NCBI GenBank assembly: GCA_027604185.1
Contig: JADGKB010000003.1
Coordinates: 267,674 to 331,673, forward strand
Origin: Boothiomyces macroporosus
Taxonomy: Eukaryota; Chytridiomycota; Chytridiomycetes; Rhizophydiales; Terramycetaceae
DNA length: 64,000 nucleotides
Direction: 5' to 3'
Shown in pieces: positions 12,875 through 23,931 of this stretch. The notes below the pieces were generated by a model, which saw nothing but the letters and a program-made list of their open reading frames with translations, searched no databases and was not told where the DNA came from. Each line of letters starts with the position of its first letter. Position 1 is the stretch's first letter. A program made the position numbers and the translations under genes.

Positions 12875-13287
12875 ATGGCACCAAAAAAGAAAATCAAAAT
12901 TGGGGGAATAAAAGATCCATCATCCAAGAGAGATTTGTTGGATTTGTTCAAGGATTATAAAGCGAGCTTCCTACGCTTATAGATACAGAACAAAAAGGAA
13001 ATCTTTACAAGTTTAATCAATTTAAATTACCTCATTGGATTATTAATAGCTTTCTGTTATGCATTTGTGAAAATATCAATATCAAAGGATTCACTTCTCT
13101 TTCGAAGAATTCTCCTAAATATAACGGCAAGTGCATGAGGAAAGTATACACTCTCGCAATTGCTCAGGTAGTCGTCAGTATTGTAGTCATCGTGGCTTTC
13201 TATGTTAGGGGAAGTTCAGAGATTCTTGGGTCTGACAAGAACAAACTCTCGTTCGCAGTTGTGTGCTGTTCGATAATACTACTGTAA
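12875..13287 (+). CDS. Small multi-pass membrane protein (exon model unresolved)
   Basis: ATG 12875 opens a Lys-rich N-terminus (MAPKKKIKIGGIKDPSSKRD) that runs to a stop at 12957. Removing a 21-nt segment that starts with GC and ends with TAG (12932-12952) continues the frame into a clear transmembrane helix (NLNYLIGLLIAFCYAF). A second frame downstream encodes two further hydrophobic segments (VVVSIVVIVAFYV and LSFAVVCCSIILL) and ends at TAA 13285-13287. The junction between the two frames needs an intron of length 2 modulo 3; 41- or 65-nt GT..AG options exist, but none is the usual 20-nt type. A TATATAAG lies about 25 bp upstream of the ATG. I do not recognise the family. A small ER or other membrane-complex subunit is possible. 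Confidence 0.5.
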
Positions 13288-13532
13288 AACGCGATGTTAT
13301 TAAATTTCAATCATCTGTTAAAATAGTCATTCTAAAGGTGGCCTTTGGCCAAATTGGAAATAGAGATATCCACAAACTTTCCAATAGTTCAATACATCAA
13401 TCGATTCAATTGCACAAAGATAAAGAGTATGCACGCAACCGTGAGCCAACTAGCAAAATGCAAGACAAAAATGGAAACACATAGGAATGAATGTAATACA
13501 AAAGCATTTTTAAAAAATATTGATTTCTATTC

Positions 13533-15023
13533 CTACTTTCCCAACAACCTTTTAGCACTATCTGCCAAAACATTCTTCTTTTTTGATACTCTGCCAGCCG
13601 ATTGGATTTTTACTGGTTGTTTTTGTTTGGTGTCTGTCTTTTGAACCTTTTTCTGTTTTGGCTTACTAATGGTCACCTTTGGCTGCTGCTTGGAAGGCTC
13701 TGGTTTGACTTGAAGCCAAGAGAATTTAAAGTCGATATAATCCAGCATTCTATTTTCTTTAAGCAACTCCTATTGTTATTACATTTTACCACAATTAATG
13801 TGTAAGCATTTTTGGCAGTGGCATACAAGATTTTGTACTTTACATCCGTTGCTGCTTTTGATAATTGGTCTCGCAATTGGATAACCGGCTGATACAAGGA
13901 TTTCAAAGTCGCAGTCAAAAGTTCTGAATTCTGTTTTGAATCACTAAATTTTTTCGACTTGTAAATAATAAATAGGGCTGGTTCTATTGATGGTAATCCG
14001 AAATTTAGTTTTCCATTTTGTGCTTCGGTTACTAATGGCAGGAATTCCTAGGCTTAATAACCAAATACGTTGGATAGTTTTGATTCAATCAATTGTACAA
14101 ACTTTTCCGAAATTCGTTCATTGATTCCAGCGTACATTTCTGCAATAAGTTTCAAGATATTCAATTGCTGGACTGGGGTATTCAACAAATTCATTTCGAA
14201 CAATGCAAATAGTCTTTCCAAATCACTTTGCTGCTTTGATTTCTTTAAAACATTCGACATTGCCAAGATATTTGATACGGTGTTTTCATCAGGAGACTTT
14301 TTAATATACAATTACCTTGAAAAGTTCTTGTAGTCTTAAATTCAATATTTTACCAACAGTCTCCTGGTCTTCCACTTCCGGCATCAAATCAATCATGACT
14401 TTGGAACAGTTTTCTAAAGCAGAAGTATCCAGAAGCTGTATTAGACAATAATTACCGAAAGGAATTTTTTGAAAAACTTGACTTTGAGTGCTGGTGATAG
14501 ATGCTCCATAAGCTCCTCGTCCACAAAAGAAAAGAGCACCGCTTGACATGTTCCATTTTCTAATTGATGGAACAATCCACTACAGCAGTCCTTTGGATAC
14601 TTTTTAAACATCGCAATCAACAGTTCTTTGACTAATTTCAACTCCTTTTCTTCATCTACATTAAAAATACAAACTTGATTGTAGTAGCTGCAACAACACA
14701 TCAATAATTCTAGTAGTATATTTAGGAAGCTTAACTGCAAAGTTGAACAAGTTTTTAATTGATTCTAACCGTACTGGAAGGTAATAATCTTCACACAAAT
14801 CAAATAGCGAGTTGAGGGCTTGGTCGTGCAATTCGAAATGATCAATATACTTTACGATGGTTGATGAAGTCATAATTTTAAGTGGGATTAGAGCTTCCGT
14901 AGTTTCTGTCTGTGTTGTCAATAATATCGCTTCATACGCTGCTTTGTGAGCCTCCATTACTTGGTTGGTGGCAAGATCCAGTAGGATATTTGACGCTTCG
15001 TAAAACGAGTCCACTGCTGTCAT
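13533..15023 (-). CDS. API5: API5 homologue (apoptosis inhibitor 5, HEAT/ARM-repeat protein)
   Basis: API5 is a nuclear helical-repeat protein that in animals restrains E2F1-linked apoptosis and takes part in mRNA metabolism. Six exons give 463 residues. Introns: 14656-14674, 14436-14455, 14297-14315, 14048-14068 and 13770-13789. The N-terminal HEAT-like repeats include LFDLCEDYYLPVRLESIKN, matching API5 CEDEDVSIRRQAIK. The middle carries LNILKLIAEMYAG, matching the API5 LEVLKLLAEM segment. The C-terminal domain ends in KNAYTLIVELL..FSWLQVKPEP, aligned to the human TLSWKPVQ region, and a Lys/Gln/Ser-rich tail, probably a nuclear localisation signal. API5 is absent from common yeasts, so its presence fits an early-diverging lineage. 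The start is an ATG 30 bp beyond the NUC1 stop. Confidence 0.9.
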
Positions 15024-15053
15024 TTCAAGTGATCAAAAAAATGGGAAACATTT

Positions 15054-15902
15054 TTATTCTTTGAATTGGAATTCTTTGACTTTACACTCCACCTTTGCAC
15101 AGAGATCAAGCTTCTTTGCCACATCTTGAAAGAATTCCAAACCGCTTGCTCTCTCTACACTATCCAGTGGCACTTGGAATAAAGTCAGTGGCTCATTTGA
15201 ATCTATACTTTCATTCGGTAATACAAACGACCCCAAGTAATATTTTTCCTTTTCTACCCCGAGTATTATTTTGAAAAAGTGGGTTGGTACTGCGATATCG
15301 GAATCTCCAATCACTTGGTATTCTACAAACTTTTTTCCATCTCTTAGCTTTGGAAGAAATAAAGGTCCAGTAATCACATGTACATCGTCAAATTTCCCTA
15401 CCAGTGATCTACAGAATGCTTCAAAATATGCCCAATATCCTCTGTTGAATGCAATTACTTGGGGGCTCATGTTTGTAAGGTAGAATGTCTCGTCCAATGC
15501 CTTTTGACTTTGTTTTATATCTGCTGCCGGTACCAAGTGCCCTCTATCAAACCCAGATTTCAAATAATCCGATAATTTAGCGCGATACTTTACTGGAATT
15601 GACTTGTCTTCCTTGAAATGTGATTTTGAACGATCTGGATGCGCATTCTCTGCATTGATGATTTCCGCAGCCCAGTTCGGATTACGAGTTTGACGATTGT
15701 AAGATGTAACATAAGCCTCTCTGTATATTAGATCAGATATCGGCCCTGGGAATCCATATTTCAGAATTGATTTTGCTGAATTCAACGCAGACTTTTCTGG
15801 ATTGATTTCCACAACCTGATCATAGTAAATATTCTTGCAAAGTGCAATCGATAGAATTGAGCCAATTGATAGCCCAGCAACAAATGTGAAAAGTTTGGAC
15901 AT
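15054..15902 (-). CDS. NUC1: Mitochondrial nuclease EndoG/NUC1
   Basis: A DNA/RNA non-specific endonuclease of the EndoG family, residing in mitochondria and able to degrade DNA and RNA. The single exon encodes 282 residues, a usual length for the family. An N-terminal hydrophobic segment (LFTFVAGLSIGSILSIALC) acts as anchor or targeting sequence. The catalytic DRGHLVPAAD motif is intact, with the general-base His, followed by the metal-ligand Asn region (YLTNMSPQVIAFNRGYW). The C-terminus is Lys/Glu-rich. It sits in a minus-strand row: the SMG6-like gene stops 24 bp upstream of its ATG and API5 starts about 30 bp downstream of its stop. No defects are seen. Confidence 0.96.
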   Translation of the reverse strand: MSKLFTFVAGLSIGSILSIALCKNIYYDQVVEINPEKSALNSAKSILKYGFPGPISDLIYREAYVTSYNRQTRNPNWAAEIINAENAHPDRSKSHFKEDKSIPVKYRAKLSDYLKSGFDRGHLVPAADIKQSQKALDETFYLTNMSPQVIAFNRGYWAYFEAFCRSLVGKFDDVHVITGPLFLPKLRDGKKFVEYQVIGDSDIAVPTHFFKIILGVEKEKYYLGSFVLPNESIDSNEPLTLFQVPLDSVERASGLEFFQDVAKKLDLCAKVECKVKEFQFKE

Positions 15903-15926
15903 TTCAGATTGGACAAAAAAACTAAA

Positions 15927-17769
15927 TTATATTTTGATTGAGTCTAATACATGAATTCCCAGAGCTCTGGCCTTTAATCTCATGTTCATATCGCGGGTCA
16001 GCAGCGACCCATTGGATTGTCGCACTTGGTACAATATGGCATCATCAGCAGATTCAAACCCGTCCCAATTTTGCGTAAAGGATGAATGCGCAACGCTGCC
16101 ATCGATTCTTTGAATAATAATAGACTGCCTGCTGGACTTTATATACTGGAAAAGAGCTTTTGCGGTTTTGCTGGTCCTTTCTTTTCTTTCAAGTCCCTTC
16201 AACTCTCCAAGGACAACAGTGGATATCGCAATTGTGTAATTTCCCGATTGAACCAACGCTTGAACTTGCTCCATATTGTCAAGCATGTAATTGGTATCAA
16301 TGAACAGCAACGTATCTTTGGTGAGCTGGAATGATTTCGATAATTGTTGCTTGAGCTAAAATTAACAATGGCATTACCTTTATCAGATGATTGAGCTCTG
16401 AATCATCATCAATTTCATCTTGTACATTCAAATTTGACATTGAAAGGCTGTTTTCCTTCATAGCATCTGGCTCAAAATTGGCATATTGTATATCTTCCCG
16501 TTCGCTTGGTTGTTCTTGTTCTTCTTTGTCAAATTCTTGGAAATCAAATTCTTGAGCTCCAGCCTCATTGAATATTCTCTCTTTTGACTCAACTATTACT
16601 CCATTTACCAGCCCTCTTTTCCTTAACAGCGCAGTTAACAATCCTAATCTGTCTTGCAAATTGTCATTCGTATTACATTTAGTGTTATCAAGCAGTTTTT
16701 GCAAAGGTTCAAATCCAATAAAATTTTGATCAGCTGCCATTGGGGTTTTGGAAATTACCTCTTCCAATTCTAAACCAGTCGTATCAGTATTGAACTTTAA
16801 TTCTACCTCCAATTCAATCTTTTCCAACAAACAATAGATTAACAGAATCTGTAGGTGTTCATGCTCTTTCTTTTGCAAGAGCCATTCACATACTTGTTGG
16901 ATCAAGCTCTTTGAGAATCTCTTCATGATTGAAAGTGTTTCTTCCTTGTATTTTGTGGGGAGTATATAATCTAATCCTATACATATCGGCACGACATATT
17001 CAGGAAATTCAAACGCTCTTTTATATTTATACAGCTGTTTTTCAAACTTGTCGGCATTGACTTTGGAGTACAAAATCTCTGCAAGTTCTAAAAATGGAAA
17101 CTGTGTCTTTCCTGCAGCAAGAGAATTAAGCAGTGATTCCTTGGCATTTACGAATGGCTGCTTTACACATAATGATCTGATAAAATAACAGCTTGAAGCC
17201 AGATATTTTTTTTGCATTCCTGATATTACTCCCAATTGATTCCAAAACAGTCCATTAGTCGGCTGGATTTGCACAGCTTTGTGATACTCTGTTTGCGCCA
17301 ACCCCAAGTAGTACTCAGCAGATTCTGGAAAGAAAAATGTAGCGCTGTAACGGTACAAGTCTCCACGGTGACAGTAATACAACCCAGTAAATTTTGTTTC
17401 TAGTTTAATCAATGTATTGTAATCTTCTAAAAGCGCTTCAATCAATGGAATGAAATCTTTTGTATGTTTCACAGTCTTTATCGCAGTATAGACACCATTC
17501 TTCCACATCCTGTTATTCAAATCATATTTCTGAATAAATTTCGGATCAATATTAATCAACTGAATGTACAATTTTGAAATTGTGATCCTCTGGTCGCTGT
17601 TCAATACAGGAGCAGCCAACACTTTTTCCAATTCCATTATCGATTTGTAAATCTGTCTGGCATCAGTCATATCCACATTATCAGCATCCACTTGCTCCTT
17701 CTTTGGGATTATTTTGATATTCTTTTGGTTTGGGTCATACAGCCTTTGGTTTTTTGGCATAAAATTCAA
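15927..17769 (-). CDS. EST1/SMG6-like protein with TPR/14-3-3-like region and PIN nuclease domain
   Basis: Two exons joined by a 22-nt intron (16356-16377) give 606 residues. The N-terminal two thirds is a helical EST1/SMG5-7 type region: KFTGLYYCHRGDLYRYSA and LFWNQLGVISGMQKKYLASS are typical of the 14-3-3-like/TPR hub. The C-terminal about 130 residues form a PIN domain with acidic residues in LLFIDTNYML, FESADDAIL and LLTRDMNMRLKA, matching the three catalytic aspartates of SMG6. The expected role is endonucleolytic cleavage in nonsense-mediated decay, possibly with telomere functions. It is much shorter than animal SMG6, lacking the long N-terminal disordered part. Before splicing, the PIN domain looks like a separate gene; the intron removes the stop between them. 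Confidence 0.88.
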
Positions 17770-17836
17770 AATTCAAAATTTCAAATTTCGTTTAAAAAGT
17801 CACATGATTTTTCTCATGAGTCAGACGATTCAATCT

Positions 17837-18992
17837 TTATTTTCTGTTAAACAACTTTTGGGTATAATCTGCAAATAGATAATCAAGAAACTCTTCGTAA
17901 TGGTGTTTCAAGCCGTAAGCCTCCCAATTGATATTTAAATATGAAATGCCGTAGTGGTCCATGTCGATCAAGTCACTTTGATACGTACTGCTGCTTGCCT
18001 GCACCAGCTCAATTCCGTATATCTCAATATAGTATCTGAATGAAGCGTAAAGATTTTCCGTGTATGTTTTTGTTTGTGATGGAAAGTTGCCAGTGATGTA
18101 GAATATGTCTTGGGAGAATGAAGTCCTCCTACCACTGCTACTTGTTGATTTACGTATATGCTTGGAGGGCACAATTGCACTTGCTGATTTGATGATTGAT
18201 TTTCTGGGCCTGGTATGGATATCATCTGCGCTTTTGTTTGGATAGCTGAAATTCCTTTTCGGCACTTCATCTACGAACGAAATACTCTGTCTAGATTGTG
18301 TTTTTTCTTTATCTTGCTTTACAGAGCCTGGAACTAGTGTGACTGTGCTTTCCTGTATGCTGGAGGATAGGACTTCCTTGCCCTTCTTTTTCCGTTTCCC
18401 TATATTTAATTACGAATTACAGATCCAGTTGTAGCGTTTTTTCTCTCTCGAGTTGGATTTCCCTAATTTAAATTTGACTTACAAAACCATTTCGATTTTG
18501 CTTGTGGTAAATCTTCGATAATCAGCGATGAATTCTTTGCGTGTTGAGTATCTTGCGAGTAACTTTTATCATCGATGCTTGCAAGCTTATATTCAGCTTC
18601 CGTCCTCGTACTTACACTACTTTTCCCTTTTGTTAATCCTCTATTACATGGCAATAACCGATGAATAAAAGACAATTTCATTTCTTTTTCCGTTTTTACA
18701 TTCACTGTGGATTGGTTGACCAAAGTCATCTTTGACTGCTCCACTTTGCTTGATTTTCCATCTACTATAAGATTTTCTTACTACTGAATACCAGCGGTTT
18801 CTTTGAATCCCTCTTATCTTTATTAATAGAGAAAAGTCTTGAAAAAAAAGATTCTTTGATTGGTATTGATTCTGCATTACTTGATTCTATTTGCATATTT
18901 AGTAAAATATTTTGAGGGTGACGTTTTGGTCTGTCTGTAGACCGTGGATAACGACCAACGTGTAAATACAAGCCTACCGATAGCCCAATCAT
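17837..18992 (-). CDS. Orphan basic protein with a conserved-looking C-terminal domain
   Basis: Four exons joined through introns 18765-18784 (20 nt), 18463-18482 (20 nt) and 18400-18420 (21 nt) give up to 364 residues from ATG 18992; an internal ATG near 18897 is an alternative start. The N-terminal 240 residues are Lys/Ser/Thr-rich and likely disordered, with a basic WKSNSREKKRYNWIWKRKKK patch around the second and third introns that could be a nuclear signal. The final 90 residues look folded: an aromatic-rich stretch (LYASFRYYIEIYGIELVQ and YEEFLDYLFADYTQKLF). I do not recognise the family. Coding is supported by three consistent introns and by length modulo three. Confidence 0.7.
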
Positions 18993-19385
18993 TCTGGGAC
19001 TATGTAATGTCTATTTACATTTTTGGATGACATTTAATCACTGAGAGTTTTTCCTAAAGTGAAAAAGGTAGCAGTGTTGCAATACGTGTAAGCATTTGAG
19101 TTACATGTACACCCAAAGATGTAACTGATTGTATTGCTGGTCAGTAATAGATCAATTTCGCGATGTCCATCTCTTTGAACTCAGTGGCTGGTAAGTTGAT
19201 TTCTAACGTACATCTCAATTGAACCGCTGGACATCAATCTATTCCAAATAGTTTATTCAGGCTAAAGAATTAATATCCCAGTAAAAATACTTATTAATAA
19301 AGTATGGTAATCATGAAACAGCGCACTTTGTACTAAAGAGTTGCCACACTCGAAAAAAGAAACAAGCAGTTGTTTCCAAATTTAC
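18993..19385. other. Intergenic region, no gene seen
   Basis: About 390 bp between the divergent orphan gene (minus) and the acyltransferase (plus). It is AT-rich. One short ATG frame near 19164 (MSISLNSVAG...) ends after about 19 codons without an acceptable intron. No tRNA, repeat or conserved element is recognised; it probably holds two promoters. Confidence 0.6.
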
Positions 19386-20535
19386 ATGAACCTTGTGCCA
19401 TCTATTTTCATTGAGCAAAAACAAGAAAGAGGAAAGTTTGCATTTTTGGATGGGATACGGTATGCATTAATTAACAAAGTGGATTCGCAGTTCTCACTGT
19501 AGTATTCAGTCATTCAAATAATCAGGGGCAATATTATAGTTCAAAGCTTCGTCTAATAGCTGAAAGTGGCGGTATTACTTTGTTAATGTAGTTTGGGCAT
19601 TCTTTGTACTGTCTGCATTTTTGTTGACTTTAAACTTATTGAATAGAATGGAAAAGTATTCATTACGATTGGTGATGACAGATTACGCAATGAAGAGATT
19701 TCTGAGGATATATCCAATGTATCTAGCAGCTGTTGTTTATTTTAATGGATGGGCGGGATTGACGTATGAACGTTTTTTTTTAGTTAGATGTACACCATCA
19801 TTTTTATGGACAATTCCTGTTGAAATGCAATCCTATGCTATATTACCCTTCATTGCAATCATAGCTACTTATGCGGGTAAACATGCATATGGATTTGGGC
19901 TATTATCTGTTATTGGACTGTTTTGTTACAATGTTTTGACAGTCCCTCGTGTTGGGAATGAATCAGCAAATATTGACTTAGCAATGTCTCTTCCAGTTTT
20001 TTTGATGGGTTCACTTTTAGCTCTAATTTATCGCAAAGTCAAGGATGTGAAAATCTTACCAACAGTTTCTGTATTACTGGATGCGATTTGCTGGGTATTT
20101 TTTGCTGTTTTTATATACAATTGCCAAGAGAATCCCATATGGTTTAATAAGCCCACTATTGGAAATAACTTGATGGTGCAAAGTCCAATATTGACTGTTA
20201 TTCTTTTACTGGCGTTAATGACTACTACCAATGGATCCTTTGTAGGCTTTTTTGAATGGAATTTCCTTCGATTCTGTGGCAAAATATCATACTCCATGTA
20301 CCTGACTCATGTCATTGCAATTGACCACCGAGCATATTTCCTTCCTCTTCTAAGTGGTGACATTGGTATTTTAGGAGTTTTTTTACTAGCAATTGGGCTG
20401 GCTACCATTGGATATCACTTGGTTGAAGTTCCTATTGCCAACACGATGGTTCACCTTTCTAATGCATTAAAAAAGTATTATTTAAAAGACAAGAAACCTT
20501 ATCTTCCAGTAAATTCAGAAGAGAATCGAAACTAA
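19386..20535 (+). CDS. Membrane acyltransferase 3 family protein (OafA/NRF-6-like)
   Basis: An integral membrane O-acyltransferase that transfers acyl groups to a sugar or other hydroxyl acceptor; the substrate is unknown. Three exons (introns 19460-19479 and 19572-19591, both 20 nt) give 369 residues. The first intron falls inside the hallmark N-terminal motif, which reads FLDGIRGFAVLTVVFSHS after splicing. The second joins ESG to VWAFFVLSAFLLT, the family FFVLSGFL element. Downstream come about eight to ten hydrophobic helices (for example YAILPFIAIIATYAGKHAYG and LTVILLLALMTTTNG) and the late FCGKISYSMYLTHV motif typical of the family, then a short Lys-rich tail. Without splicing the gene looks truncated. 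Confidence 0.92.
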
Positions 20536-20651
20536 ATAAAATTGTTTTAATTATCATTTATTACCAAGATACACTAGACCAAAACAATTTTAGGTAGTTG
20601 GAAATTGTCACTCAATAAGGTTTACGGATTTACTCAAAAAGTAATCTAAAA

Positions 20652-21892
20652 ATGTCTTATGAAAACAACACCAAGCTACTAAACGATCCAGATTTCAAAG
20701 TAGTTTACAGAGACTTTGAAGAGAGATTAATTGAAAAGATACAGAAATACACCATTTCGAATGCAAAGGATTTGTATCCCAGATTAAAAACAAAACATTA
20801 TTTGGCACACGGATCCTATGGTTTGTGTCCTGATGTATTACTAAATTGCTATCGGGAATGGTCGCTTGATATAGAAGCTGATCCAGCAGTCTTCTATTAC
20901 AGAGTATTATATCCTTACTTGATTCGCTCAATTAGAGTTCTCGCTGATTTCATCAATACGAAACCAACCAATGTATTTCTTGTTCCAAATGTGGAAATTG
21001 GAATTGCTTCAGTGCTGCAGAATTATAGCGGAAGAGTATGCTGCTTTGATTTGTCTTATCAAGCAGTTGTAAACCAACTGGAGAAATTCGATTTGGTAAA
21101 GATTCCACTGCCAGCACTAGGAAAAGAAGCGATTCTAGATACATTGAGAGAGTATCCTAATTTAATACTAGATTCCTTCAAAACAATACAGTTAAATTAG
21201 GGATATTTGAGCACACTACATCTCCGACTGGTATCGTTATGCCGATAAAGGAAATCATTGAAATATGCAAGTCATTTGGTGTTGACACACTAATTGATGG
21301 TGCACATGGAATAGGAATGATTAGTTTGGATTTCCAGGAATTAAAACCAGATTACTATACCAGTAACTTTCACAAATGGATGTCGTCTCCTAGAGGATGC
21401 GCCTTCCTTTATGTAGACCCAAAGCATACAGTAAGACCGTTAATATCTTCTTGGGGCTATAAATTGGGTCCATGGAATGAATTTATTTGGCAAGGAACAA
21501 ACGATTACTCTGCTTATTTGGCTATTCCGCTATGTATCAAACTATTCAAGCAACTGAATTACATAGAAAGAAATAATAGCTTGGCCAGATGGACTGGTAA
21601 CATACTTTCGAGAGCCTGGAATACAAAAACATTAACGAATGATTATGCCTCGATGGTAACATTAACATTACCTAAAAATTTGAAGGCTGACTTTGACTTG
21701 CATGATGCACTGTATGATAGAGGCATTCAAGTGCCTGTCTTTGTATTCAGAAATGTAAGGATGATGAGGGTGTCTATTCATGTGTACAATAACAAGAACG
21801 ATGTGGTGGTATTAGGTAGGACGGTATTGGAACTGTACGGTTATCCCTCTGATTATCCCGGTTATTCTGCTCTCCTTGAAGCGAAACTTTAA
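20652..21892 (+). CDS. Class V aminotransferase fold protein (isopenicillin-N-epimerase/kynureninase-like)
   Basis: A PLP-dependent enzyme of fold type I. Two exons joined by a 20-nt intron (21152-21171) give 406 residues. Visible motifs: KHYLAHGSYGLCPDVLL near the N-terminus, NVFLVPNVEIGIASVLQNY of the PLP-phosphate region, DTLIDGAHGIGMISLDF with the PLP-contacting Asp and His, and YYTSNFHKWMSSPRGCAFLY with the Schiff-base Lys. The HKWM..PRG signature is typical of isopenicillin-N-epimerase-like/LolT-type members. These act as cysteine desulfurases, epimerases or C-N lyases, so the reaction cannot be fixed from sequence. There is no targeting peptide. It lies 116 bp after the acyltransferase stop. 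Confidence 0.92.
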
Positions 21893-22138
21893 TAAAAATG
21901 AGATTCTGCCAAATTTCTTTCTGATTTAAAGCAGAGGCACTCAATGGTAATTAGATCGTTGTGACTGACTGACTTTGTATTCAGGAAGTTGTTTTCCTGT
22001 AGTTGCAATTATACCAATCAAAGCTGATTTGGTTCTTTGCCATCGCTCTCTGTGAATTTCGATATCCAGCTTTTCAGAGTGTGTATTCCCTTTCATTACA
22101 ATCCTGAACCCCTTTCCCCAAAAAATTTAAATCTTGAA

Positions 22139-23490
22139 ATGCTCTTTCAGCAACTTTTGTTGGAATACGAAAATGAAGAATATTTGGAAAACTGTAACCG
22201 GGCATTGATGATTGACAACAACCAAGGCATGCCCGACAAGTTTTACAGTTTTATACAGAGAATTCGGCAAGAATCGATTATACTCTTGGATCAATTGGAC
22301 CAAAAAAGACTCAAATACATTTCCACAATATTCAACAAAGACTGTTTAATTAAAACGGTTGCAATAAGTTCCAATCAGCACTTGGTGGAGCTCTGCCAAC
22401 TGTTGAAATCAAATATCAAACATTTCGAGATACTGAATATGAATTCAGCATGTGTACATCTAATAATTGATAATTTATCCGACATTGAATCAGTAATTAT
22501 TGCCATAAGGCACTGCGATTTGGAAGACATTGACTCGCTATTATTCAAGTTGAAGAATTACAAACTGGAAAAATTGCTGATTGAAAACTCTAATTTGACT
22601 GATACGAATGCAGACGCAATTATTGATTTTATAACAACAAACCAAACGATTATCGCCTTTAGTTTATTTGATGCCAGTTTGCAATCAAGAAGCGTGGATA
22701 TATTAAAGAGTACATTTGCAAACAAGAGTTTACAGCGACTTCGGTTTGATCAGGAAACTCTAGGCAAGGAAGGATTAGAGTACTTTATTGACTTTTTCAA
22801 GAATAACAAGACTGTAGTTGGATATGGTAGTTTAAATTAACAATAGGTCTTACTTGTATCGATTGGTCCGAAATGGATTTTGACAAGTTTATTGAAGCTA
22901 TGGAGTCAAATTATACCTACCAATCACTTGATTTTTATGGATGTACCTTTACTAATGAGCAGCTTGGACAATTGACATCCACGATAATCAAATCGCCAAA
23001 TCTAGAAGAAATTGACTTCACAGTGGTCAAAGTATTGGATGGCACCATTGAGCCACACTTGAAAACAATTATTCAGCATAACGTTGGATTAAGATCAATC
23101 AGCTTCTTTGGGTTAGATACTAATTGTTTACAGATTGTTGAAGCGTTGAAATCTAATTATTATGTTACCGAAATCAATCCAAAAGATCGGTATTATCGTC
23201 CAGATGTATACACATCCAATGAACACATACAGATGCTACTGGCAAGAAACAAAAAAATACAGTCAGAGAAAACCAGAGATTTCTTGCTCCGGTCTAGAAC
23301 ATTATCAATGATAAACTTGCCCACTGAAATACTATTCCTGATATTTCAAAAGATTTGCAAGGATTGTATGATTACCCGAAAAGAAAAGGAACTGTTCTAC
23401 TTTTTACTGGATAACAACAGGTTGGGAATTAAGCTAAAGGAATTTAATATGTCTAGTTTGATCGAATACTGTACCAAACAAGTCGTGTAG
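22139..23490 (+). CDS. Leucine-rich-repeat protein with C-terminal F-box-like motif
   Basis: Two exons (intron 22827-22846, 20 nt) give 443 residues from the first in-frame ATG at 22139. The frame is open upstream to 22037 without ATG, so a short 5' exon remains possible. Roughly residues 70-360 form irregular RNI-type leucine-rich repeats (such as LEKLLIENSNLTDTNADAII and SLQRLRFDQETLGKEGLEYF). Near the C-terminus, MINLPTEILFLIFQKICKDC resembles the start of an F-box helix. If real, it would link the LRRs to a Skp1-cullin ligase, although F-boxes usually precede LRRs. Function is otherwise unknown. Confidence 0.75.
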
Positions 23491-23535
23491 TAAGTCTTGT
23501 GTATGTAATCCCCAAATAAATATATTTTTGTAAAT

Positions 23536-23876
23536 ATGGCTTTGGTTAACCCAGGAACCCATTTGGATAAAGAGGACATTCAATATAATCAAAAACCATT
23601 GATATTTACTAGTTTTAAAGTCCTTTTACCATCTACCAAAAACAAACAAGAAATTCAGAATAATTGAAATCCAGTGGATAAACTAACCAAATATTCCCTC
23701 CAAATACTTGGAAATATTTGAAAAGATACTAGATGGTGTCAGACCATACAGATCAATCATTTTGATTTCCCAAGAATACCAATTGGAAATGCTAAACCTG
23801 GTTGGTAACCGGGATTTACCAACCAAATATTGTGGTGAAATTAATCACCAAAAGATTTGGTGAAACTAAGTGTTTT
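23536..23876 (+). pseudogene. Possible remnant resembling the C-terminal half of a SEC14/CRAL-TRIO protein
   Basis: A short ATG frame (23536, about 46 codons) is followed in other frames by segments resembling the end of a CRAL-TRIO domain: KKFRIIEIQWIN, PSKYLEIFEKILDGVRPY, and NLVGNRDLPTKYCGE, which recalls the family LPxEYGG end. I could not join them with introns of the kind used by every neighbouring gene; an in-frame TAA at about 23684 remains. It may be a decayed gene, or a real gene with atypical introns. The lipid-binding family assignment is weak. Confidence 0.3.
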
Positions 23877-23931
23877 TTAAATTTGCCTGTGACAAGTTGC
23901 CTTTGAAATTCTTTTACCATAATCCGAATCT

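Noticed and set aside
15271..15483. Plus-strand open frame opposite NUC1 (and many similar antisense frames)
   Set aside because: No similarity or coding logic; these are shadows of the true genes on the other strand.
16297..16310. Treating the PIN domain as a separate gene from the EST1-like part
   Set aside because: A 22-nt intron joins them in frame and the order matches SMG6.
17817..17823. TGAGTCA (AP-1/Gcn4-like) between the SMG6-like and orphan genes
   Set aside because: A single seven-base match is expected by chance in 64 kb and nothing else supports it.
19164..19223. Short ATG frame in the 18993-19385 intergenic region
   Set aside because: Ends after about 19 codons and no usual intron extends it.
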